Below the pieces are notes generated by a model. That model searched no databases. It saw only the letters and a list, made by a program, of their open reading frames with translations, and was not told the origin of the DNA. A stretch of DNA of 64,000 nt, taken from positions 14,411,001 through 14,475,000 of the forward strand of contig OX485807.1 in the NCBI GenBank assembly GCA_950295325.1, given 5' to 3'. The DNA is from Polytrichum commune (taxonomy: Eukaryota > Streptophyta > Polytrichopsida > Polytrichales > Polytrichaceae). The translations under genes were made by a program, and so were the position numbers. Below, piece after piece: positions 57,019 through 64,000 of this stretch. The stretch's first letter is position 1; each line of letters opens with the position of its first letter.

Positions 57019-58629
57019 CTAGAATTCTATTCCACTGTTAAGCTGAACAGTCAAAGATGTGCGCCTGAAATTTGATATCGGTGTTTCCAATTGCACTGCC
57101 AACCCCGAACTCCCGACGTGTTCTCCGTTCCGCTTTGACCGACCCACCGAAATGGACGCAAATGCATGTGTGTCTACGGACTTGACACACCCACATCCCC
57201 AACTAAATTTCTCCAGAGGTGAGTGCAGTAACTCCACTTTTGTACCAGGATTTCTACCACCCATTGTAGGGGTTACACTAACTTCTACAGTGGGTCGAAC
57301 CATCATGCCCACCCTCTGCCATGCCAATGGCTGCACCATCTCAACAGACACCGAGTTTTGGGGCATCTGCACAGAAGGAGTCAAACGGGTGCCCCATTTG
57401 CCTTTGTACGAATAACTAAGCTTTGTGTCCCCTGGAAATTTGCCTTGTGCTTGCAGTACCCCTCCCAATGCAGTGGTGAAAGCACTGCCTGTGACACCAT
57501 CCCCAGCAACGTACGTAAGCTGGCCATTTGGAAATTGCAAATCCAGGAAGGAGCAAGTGACAGGGTTCAGGGAGAGCATAGCCATGGCAAGCCATCGCCG
57601 TTGCTCCGACCAGACAGCTGGGCAAAGAGAATGCAACCCCTCCTTTCGATCGAATCCGTACCAAACACAGTGTCGTTTTGACAAGTGCACTGGTATCAAC
57701 AGGGTGGAGGCTCTGACCACAAGAATGGGTCCTAATTGCAGGAGAAAGAGCGGTGACGTGGTGGCCCCACCTTGTGTGGCTTCCACACGCCACAGATCCC
57801 CTCGTGCAACCACAGAAGTCTCAATGTCCTGAGTCCGGCTAGAGAAGGTGGTGCTCACAAAAGCACTGCTACGACTACTGGATTGCCCTGTTTGCTCAGC
57901 AAGGAATGAGATTACCTTTTCGTCGGAGATGTCTCTCATTTCCTGATCCCTCTGCTGCGACAACAACGGATCTTCAGGGATGACTTTCTGTAATTCAACT
58001 CTTGCTTCCTTCTTAGATCCTAACCCTGATCTTGTTGTATCCACCTCTTCCATGTGCTGGCGTAGCTCCCGTTCCTTGTTCTCAGATGATACACCCATTG
58101 AACTAGATAGAGGTGGCATGAATGATGGCCCCGAAGGATGTGACATGGAAATCGTGGAAACCTCAGCCCGTTCGGAAGGACCAGGAAATCTTTGCATCAA
58201 ACCTCCTGCCAAATCAACTAAATAGGATCCTATCGTAGCCCCAGCTTGCCCAAAATGGCTGCTCACATCCTGGCCGATGTGTTGCATTGACAAGGACTCT
58301 GCCAGCCCAGTACCCAGAATCACTGGATGTAAAGGCTTGATATCCAACCCAGAGCCACGACCATCTAGCTGCGTGAAGTTTTCGAGTGTAGGTGACCATG
58401 GCCACTGACTTGGGAGAGGTGACAGCTGAATTTGTGGAGTAGGTAGAGAGATGGCAAACGGCAAGTCTGAGGGGAAAGGAAATTGAGGCAGGGTGGGAAT
58501 ATTTTGGGGAATATGACTCTGAAGAATGCCTCCCAACCCCTGTGCTACGGAAGTGATCGAACTCAGAAGATCATGCCCTTGCCTCTGCACTCCATCCCAT
58601 GCTCCATGGTAATGCCGTTCTATTTCCAT
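57019..58629 (-). CDS. Plant protein with beta-barrel-like C-terminal half, 536 aa from first ATG
   Basis: This is the longest uninterrupted frame and has codon and amino-acid composition of a real gene. Residues 1-60 form a charged/amphipathic segment (MEIERHYHGAWDGVQRQGHD), followed by a Pro-rich stretch and a disordered Ser/Glu-rich region (about 160-280). The C-terminal 230 residues consist of alternating strands: QLTYVAGDGVTGSAFTTALG, KLSYSYKGKWGTRLTP, HAFASISVGRSKRNGEHVG and a terminal FRRTSLTVQLNSGIEF. Alternating strands plus a final aromatic residue suggest an outer-membrane beta-barrel (plastid or mitochondrial envelope). No transit peptide is evident. The frame stays open upstream of the ATG for about 47 codons to a TGA at 58777-58775, so the true start may be in an upstream exon. 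I cannot name the family. Confidence 0.75.
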   Translation of the reverse strand: MEIERHYHGAWDGVQRQGHDLLSSITSVAQGLGGILQSHIPQNIPTLPQFPFPSDLPFAISLPTPQIQLSPLPSQWPWSPTLENFTQLDGRGSGLDIKPLHPVILGTGLAESLSMQHIGQDVSSHFGQAGATIGSYLVDLAGGLMQRFPGPSERAEVSTISMSHPSGPSFMPPLSSSMGVSSENKERELRQHMEEVDTTRSGLGSKKEARVELQKVIPEDPLLSQQRDQEMRDISDEKVISFLAEQTGQSSSRSSAFVSTTFSSRTQDIETSVVARGDLWRVEATQGGATTSPLFLLQLGPILVVRASTLLIPVHLSKRHCVWYGFDRKEGLHSLCPAVWSEQRRWLAMAMLSLNPVTCSFLDLQFPNGQLTYVAGDGVTGSAFTTALGGVLQAQGKFPGDTKLSYSYKGKWGTRLTPSVQMPQNSVSVEMVQPLAWQRVGMMVRPTVEVSVTPTMGGRNPGTKVELLHSPLEKFSWGCGCVKSVDTHAFASISVGRSKRNGEHVGSSGLAVQLETPISNFRRTSLTVQLNSGIEF

Positions 58630-58795
58630 CTTTGCCTTACAACATGCCTTGTGCTTGTCTACGAATTTGGTAGCCTGGTATAATGTCTGTATAATTTCAG
58701 TCTCGAAGACCCGCTTCTGAATCCTTGTGAATTTTCTGATCCCACAGTTTAAGTTGTTCCAAGCTCCAGCAGCTCAGGAGTGTCTCAGGTGAAGC
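58630..58795 (-). other. Probable upstream coding exon of the beta-barrel-like gene, two open frames
   Basis: In the frame of the main ORF the sequence upstream of the ATG reads IRKFTRIQKRVFETEIIQTL then YQATKFVDKHKACCKAKMEI. In another frame it reads KLASPETLLSCWSLEQLKLW then DQKIHKDSEAGLRD before a stop. Both look protein-like. Either one is the true exon or a frameshift separates them. Confidence 0.45.
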
Positions 58796-59757
58796 AAGCT
58801 TTGCCTCAGCTTAACAAGTGTAGCGGTACAAAACCCCAATCTACTGTCCATCCGCATGAGGCTTCGAACATATTACACCACATTCCCCCTCTTGCATGGA
58901 ATTCAACCATCAATACAGTTCAAAATCTCCTCACAAATATTTGTAACCAGATCCCTTTCCTGAAGTCAGACTCTTTGTCTTAAATCATAAAAAAACCCAG
59001 ATATCCCCCTCGAGCAAACTACGTCCCTAATTCAACTTCAATTTCACCTCATCGTGAGCCCCTCATCTGCAAGTCTCACAGGCATGCAACCTGCAGATCA
59101 AACCATGTGAAACCGTATCAGAACATGTCAGAGAGCATCCTCACTTTCTCCTGCGGACACACAGGACATTCTTTATCATGTCACTCCCCATCAACGTAAA
59201 GGTTGGCTATCTATCACACGCGCAACTCACACTACTATCTCGCTTTTGCGGCTCTCTAAAACACCTACAAAGATTGCAAGTTCACCATGCAATTTTATTT
59301 TTTATCATTCTAAACATAATACAGGAGCCCACTCAAGTGTCCATATTCCTGGCACCGCCAAAGATTCCTCGAGTGCTCATTTCTGTTCCAAAAACAGATC
59401 CTCGGCCTCGGAACATAAAAATTATCTCAATCCTATTTAAAAAAACAGGGAAGGATCAAAAGCTGAAATTTCAGAACGCTTGCAATAATCCCCTCTTGAA
59501 GAAAAACTGCAAAAACAACAACAATTTGCAAGGGAGGATCAAAGAGCGTATGCGATCGTTAATGAGGAAGGTTGAAAGAGCAGCCTGTGGTGTTGGTTGC
59601 GTACATTTGCTGCTGTCGAACTTGCCACACAATTGCAGATTTTGGACACAGTGATGTCTATCTCCAAAGATGGCTTAAACCCAAGGCCATAACCCAGATC
59701 CCAAGGGAACTCCAAGATTATTAAGCCGCCTATGGTGCACCCTTCTACCTATGGGTC
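58796..59757. other. Upstream region of the minus-strand gene, no exon assigned
   Basis: Balanced composition, with several short frames on both strands (including 59178-59654 plus) but no family resemblance. It may hold 5' exons or introns of the gene at 57019-58629. Confidence 0.3.
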
Positions 59758-59783
59758 ATTATAGTGGGATATCCCACTATAAT
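59758..59783. repeat. 26-bp perfect palindrome ATTATAGTGGGAT/ATCCCACTATAAT
   Basis: It is exactly self-complementary about 59770/59771 and lies at the left edge of a repeat (59760-59935) whose relative is at 1010-1205, where only the GGGGATATCCCA core survives. Confidence 0.85.
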
Positions 59784-60075
59784 CCTGGGATATCGGGGTG
59801 AAACATATATTTTCAATCAACCACATGGGACCTAGGGATTTGCCCCAAGCCCTTGGGGGAGATAGATAGGTGCAAGCCGGCTTGTCCACGCCCGTCCCTT
59901 TCAAGGCGTGAAGGCGTTCACCTTTGAAAGAAGGCTTGACGCACGGTTAGGGATTGCATATCGACTTCACTCGAAGACGTAGCAACACCATAATTCACGC
60001 CAGTGGCAAAATAGACTCATCTTTATTTTCTTCTTCTATCTCTCCTGTGATGTACTTATTTCTATAAAAAAATTA
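59760..60075 (+). repeat. Dispersed repeat (partner at 1010-1205), retroelement-like 3' end
   Basis: Shared with 1010-1205: GGATATCCC, CAACCACATGGGACCTAGGG-like, GGTGCAAG and GTTCACCTTTGAAAG. It ends in pyrimidine- and A-rich sequence (TCTTCTTCTATCTCTCC ... AAAAAAATTAAAAGAATAAAAA), as SINE or LINE 3' ends do. No target duplication was identified. Confidence 0.45.
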
Positions 60076-63000
60076 AAAGAATAAAAAGGGATGTGACGCA
60101 CCACACTACCTCTGCCGCACCCCACAAACTCAAAAGTATCCAATACCCTCCCAAATCGCTTTCCACAAAATCCCCTACCTTACCAATTCACATGCGAGCT
60201 TCCAAGCCAAAGAAAAACAAACAAACAAAAAAATACCAAACAAACCTTGCAATCTGCGTCGCAAAAAACACCACACCAACGCGGCGCCGACCTCGAGCAC
60301 CAATCTCGAGTCCCCCCGCAAACCCCAGCTAGGTTTCCAACCTCGAAAAACCCCAGTTCACGACCACTCCATGGGCGCGCACAGCGCAGAAAGCAGAAAG
60401 GACTTGAGGTGATTGAAATGGTGGTGCGGAGGATGATTGTTGGGGTGGATGGCGAGCAAGCGATTGCGGTCGGGATGATTGCAGAAGGGGCGGAGAAAGA
60501 TCTGAAAGGCATGTGGAGGAAACGGGGCCGCGGCATGGCAGGGATCGTCATAGCCATGGCGTGGAGTTGGGGTTTGGAGCTTTTGGAGTGCCCTGTTCAC
60601 ACTGGCCCCCCTGGCCCTCGTTGGTTGGCCTTCCTTTTCTTCGTCACCACCACAATGCAGAGCGTTGCGGGTTGGTGGCTGCCACGTCGACGATAACCCC
60701 TTGACACAGCAGCTCTTTGGCTATTGGCCTCTTGGCTCTAAGGCTGCATTTTGCAATGGGGTTCTCAATGGTGCTTAATACACCTCTTTTAACTTACATG
60801 TCACATGGTTTGAAACCTCCCAAACGATCCATTTGGGAGGGAGTATTGTCTCTTGTGTCTAATAGCATGCCCACACCTAGGACCAACGATTGGGCCCAAT
60901 AACAATATATATAATAATAATAAAGTACATATATGTATGTAGAAATATCTAAATATTAAGAAAGGACAATACGATGTACACATGTGAAGAAATTGATGTT
61001 TTTGTAGAAAGTGTGACCCTCTTTGTGAGCATGGTTTCAAATCTTAAATATATTCACATGTGATATACACACCTATGAATAATATTTAGCCAACCAAGGA
61101 AGTGGAGGGCCATAATTGCAAACACATGTCATATTATAACCGGTTCTTGCATTTAATGTAACTCCAACTATATTTAACAATCGACATGCCAGTTGTCTCC
61201 TTTATTTATGAAAGATGTTCAAGTTATATGGCAAAGTAAAAAAATTGTTAGTGTTAAACTCTTGAAGACCAAAATTCAAGAATGGCAAGAGAATTTTACA
61301 TATGTGGGAAATGATGGGTTTGATGTCACATGTGCACCCTAATAGTGACATATTGCTAGTGATGACTATAGTGACATGAAAGTGTGACAAATTTACCATA
61401 GTAGACTAATACATTGTAGAGTAGTTGGCAATATCAAATATGTCACTACACATCAATTCTTCTACTAGTTATCAAGCAAGTAGATGATGGTTAGTTTCCA
61501 AAAAAAGAGGTTGCAATTTTAAAACTCTGAATTTATAGATGCTTGTCGAAGACTCGACAATACAAAGTTTGGTTGTTGTCCATAATTGGAGAATCCGGGA
61601 ATTAAAGGAGATTTTTTTTTGATACCTGGTCCGACAAACACAACCAAAAAGTTCAGTAATGTTATGTTCACTTCCATAACATTACTCAACGACATGGGCT
61701 CTCAAAATATAACAATGAGATGCTTGGAGCTCAATCTAAATTTGAGTCTCCCTATACAACTTTTGGAACATCCATCTATTATATTCAGAGGGCCCATAAT
61801 ATGAAAGGTGAACATTGAGTAATGTAATCTTAGTGCATAAAGAACAAAAACTCCTATGTCTAGGTGCATGTCTAAAATTTACACGCTAATGGGTTTGTGG
61901 TTATTTCATTCAATGTGCCTCACTAGAGGAGTTTCAAATTTTGAAGCTTAATTTAATGTCAAATTAAATTTGTTAAAAAAATAAAAAATAAAAACCCTCC
62001 AAGTCTTAAACTACACTAATATGATATTTAGTGTCACCAATTCTAATTGTCTTGCTCAATACTAATTGTAAATTGCAGTATAGTGTCACGGATACTAAAT
62101 GTTAACCCAACATTATTCGTCATTCCTTGTAAAAAATTTGGGGGGTTATATATTTACAGTGTTGCAATTATTGTCATTTACCAAGTGATTTTCCATCCGA
62201 ATTTCAATCATCCATGACAATATTTCATCACAAGTTGATGACAAGAGAAGGTGGAGTTTTGGCCAATGGATGAACTCATCCACCATCCATGACAGTATTT
62301 GTTCACTTATTCATGAGAAGCATCATCCGAAAAGTTGCTGTAGTGACATTAAATACCATATGACACTAAATATCATATTTAGTGAAGTACTTATAGAAGG
62401 GCTATCAGGTTCAACACCTTGATAGTGGGGGTCATCATTTGACATTGCTATAACTATTTACCTATTTTATGAGAATATCATATTTATCTAATGACGTAAA
62501 TAGCTACTATGCACATCAAGCAACATAAAATGACTTGTATGGTAAAGAATGATTATTTTTGATAAAAAGAGAGTCATAACAACACATAACTTGAGATGAT
62601 ACCCCACACTAATTGGACCCACTGCACTTTTTATGGTATTTAGCACGTTGCATACACTATTTACGAAGGGCCTAAACTAGATGCATAGATGCCTCAAAGT
62701 GTCACATCCGCTAATTGCCTATATGATACTATTCGTCAACCAAAGTAAAATTATAAAGTGAAAAATATTTATGTTATGACATTCAACGTAACACATTGGG
62801 TTATTTGAGATGATAGTTTTGCATTTTAGCATGCAAGGGGAAGATATTATAGAGCGTATTGTTGGCAAGTGTCATGTGTTTATCATTTTGCCTACAAGAG
62901 AATGGTATTTTTGAGCTCACTAATGTCAAGTGTCACTTGATTACACTTTAGTCAACTTGTAGACCACTGTGCAACATAGGCACACACCTCATAACGCTAT

Positions 63001-63362
63001 TGAACATACTCATGCCAAGATATTAATAAGTACACTTGAACGTCAAAGTGTCATGAGATGACACTAAAGGTGAAGTTGTTGGTCATTAGTATAACCCACC
63101 GTACGCCTCAAAAATAGAGTAAGTGGCACTATTACACATGTGACACTAAATACCCTAAATGGTGTACCGTAACATGCATTTACGTAAGTTTTCGCATGTA
63201 ATTTTCTTGATCTCTCTAACGTTGTGGACGACTACAATACCTAGGGCAGTGCAAGTTATAGTAACTTAGATCGCATAGAATAACAATGTAACTTTGACCT
63301 TTGGCTATTTACTTCAGATTTTCTGGTTTACTTTAATACAATTCACAACCTCTGACATCTGG
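60076..63362. other. Intergenic DNA; GC-rich patch, then AT-rich repeat copies
   Basis: 60250-60680 is GC-rich and may be the promoter/5'-UTR of the minus-strand gene. The frames it contains (60247-60696 plus, 60180-60557 minus) have no recognisable domain. 62060-62236 is copy 2 of the repeat at 9355-9540. No gene was found between 60700 and 63362. Confidence 0.4.
62060..62236 (+). repeat. Dispersed repeat, copy 2 (partner at 9355-9540)
   Basis: It aligns with 9355-9540 in the same orientation, including ACCCAACATTATTCGTCATT, a TTTGGGGGGTTATA stretch and TTTCAATCATCCATGACA. Confidence 0.7.
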
Positions 63363-63434
63363 ATCAGAGTGGCGCAGCGGAAGCGTGGTGGGCCCATAAC
63401 CCACAGGTCCGAGGATCGAAACCTCGCTCTGATA
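63363..63434 (+). tRNA. Initiator tRNA-Met (CAT)
   Basis: Full cloverleaf of 72 nt: acceptor ATCAGAG pairs with CTCTGAT; D arm GCGC/GCGT around AGCGGAA; anticodon arm GTGGG-CCCATAA-CCCAC with anticodon CAT; T arm CGAGG-ATCGAAA-CCTCG. The A-starting acceptor strand, the T loop ATCGAAA instead of TTCRANY and three G:C pairs in the anticodon stem identify the eukaryotic initiator form. Compared with the plant sequence I remember, the second T-stem pair is G:C rather than C:G, a compensated change. No intron and no encoded CCA. A T7 run at about 63465-63471 is the pol III terminator. Confidence 0.96.
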
Positions 63435-63463
63435 GAACAGAGATTACAAGCTTCCATCCACGG

Positions 63464-63471
63464 TCTTTTTT
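63464..63471 (+). terminator. Pol III terminator of the tRNA gene
   Basis: First run of at least four T residues downstream of the tRNA (GGTCTTTTTTTAAT), about 30 bases after its 3' end. Confidence 0.75.
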
Positions 63472-64000
63472 TAATCCCTCCCCTCTCGTCAGAAAAATAG
63501 ATCACATTAGAAACAAGGTTCGTGATCATTTCAATGTGCCATTTGCTTCACTTGACATCAAGTATTGTGTTACATGGGCTCCCTGCATGTCCAACCGAAA
63601 GAAATTGTTGGTCTATGAAACTAAATTTTGTCTCGCTGTGGGAAGTTTCGAGCACAGCAGGTGGCGAAGCTTGTTGATGGGCTTTCTCTACATGAACTTG
63701 GGCTGTAGACTCAGCTTACTGTCCATTCAGCTCCCTCTGGTCTCATCAGAAGTGGTTGGACTGGTTTGAGTTCCAAAAGTGTGGGATTATACCGTGCCTG
63801 GGTAAGTTTATTGCAATGCTGATACCTAAGCTGATAAAAAGAAGTCAAGTTCAGGGAGCATAAGGTATGTGGGCCTTACGTGGTGTATGGCGAGGTCTGT
63901 AGTTAAGGTTTTACACCAACAAGACATGTGTTACTATGATTGGACCATGTGCTCAAAATATAGTACCCACTCTAGGATCAATACTGAACGCAATTGGGAA
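63472..64000. other. Window end, nothing recognised
   Basis: Balanced composition with one unremarkable open frame (63536-63769). It could be part of a gene that continues beyond the window. Confidence 0.3.

Noticed and set aside
57059..57832. Plus-strand frames of 107-135 aa
   Set aside because: Antisense shadows of the 536-aa minus-strand gene.
60247..60696. 149-aa plus-strand frame in a GC-rich patch
   Set aside because: Opposite-strand frames are equally long, and composition reflects GC content; more likely promoter or 5'-UTR of the minus-strand gene.

Overview
This is nuclear DNA of a land plant, most likely a bryophyte. I lean towards a liverwort of the Marchantia type, with moderate confidence. 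The evidence is a plant initiator tRNA-Met, plant-type CACTA, Mutator, PIF/Harbinger, LINE and SINE elements, plant 25S rRNA debris, GT-AG introns, and two small paralogous proteins that I associate with liverworts and mosses. The window is AT-rich and gene-poor. Mobile DNA, much of it nested and decayed, makes up most of what can be recognised.

Layout. 1-11 kb: no convincing host gene; minisatellite-like DNA, a minus-strand tRNA-derived SINE with a 16-bp target duplication, a transposon-like ORF fragment, and two foldback elements. 11-19.4 kb: a GC-rich GA-repeat stretch that may be a promoter or 5' leader, a second SINE with a 14-bp target duplication, and a small intact gene (15001-15381). 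19.4-34.9 kb: the main discovery, a candidate 15.5-kb Mutator-like element. It has inverted termini and a 10-bp flanking duplication. It carries a broken SWIM-zinc-finger transposase gene (minus strand) and, divergently, a roughly 10-kb multi-exon gene. That second gene looks like a ParB/sulfiredoxin-like domain fused to a beta-class amino-DNA-methyltransferase-like domain. A 20-bp perfect palindrome (TTGTCTCGGATCCGAGACAA) recurs only inside this element, alongside antisense 25S rRNA fragments. 35.2-40.3 kb: a complete CACTA element (TSD CAT) with a five-exon TNP1-like gene carrying two lesions. 40.4-42.2 kb: two related elements with CCCGGGTA termini and perfect 8-bp TSDs. 43.4-46.3 kb: a nest of at least four insertions. 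48.6-49.0 kb: a frameshifted paralogue of the 15.0-kb gene. 52.8-55.5 kb: a dead PIF/Harbinger transposase. 57.0-58.6 kb (minus): an intact 536-aa ORF with a beta-barrel-like C-terminus, the best host gene here. 63363-63434: tRNA-iMet.

How the pieces work together. Inside the 15.5-kb element the two genes are divergent across about 0.7 kb and could share a promoter. The transposase would move the element. The ParB/methyltransferase-like protein is cargo or an accessory factor, and the recurrent palindrome is a speculative target for it. Both genes carry nonsense codons, so this copy is dead and any active version must be sought elsewhere. All calls were made by eye; no database search or folding was run.
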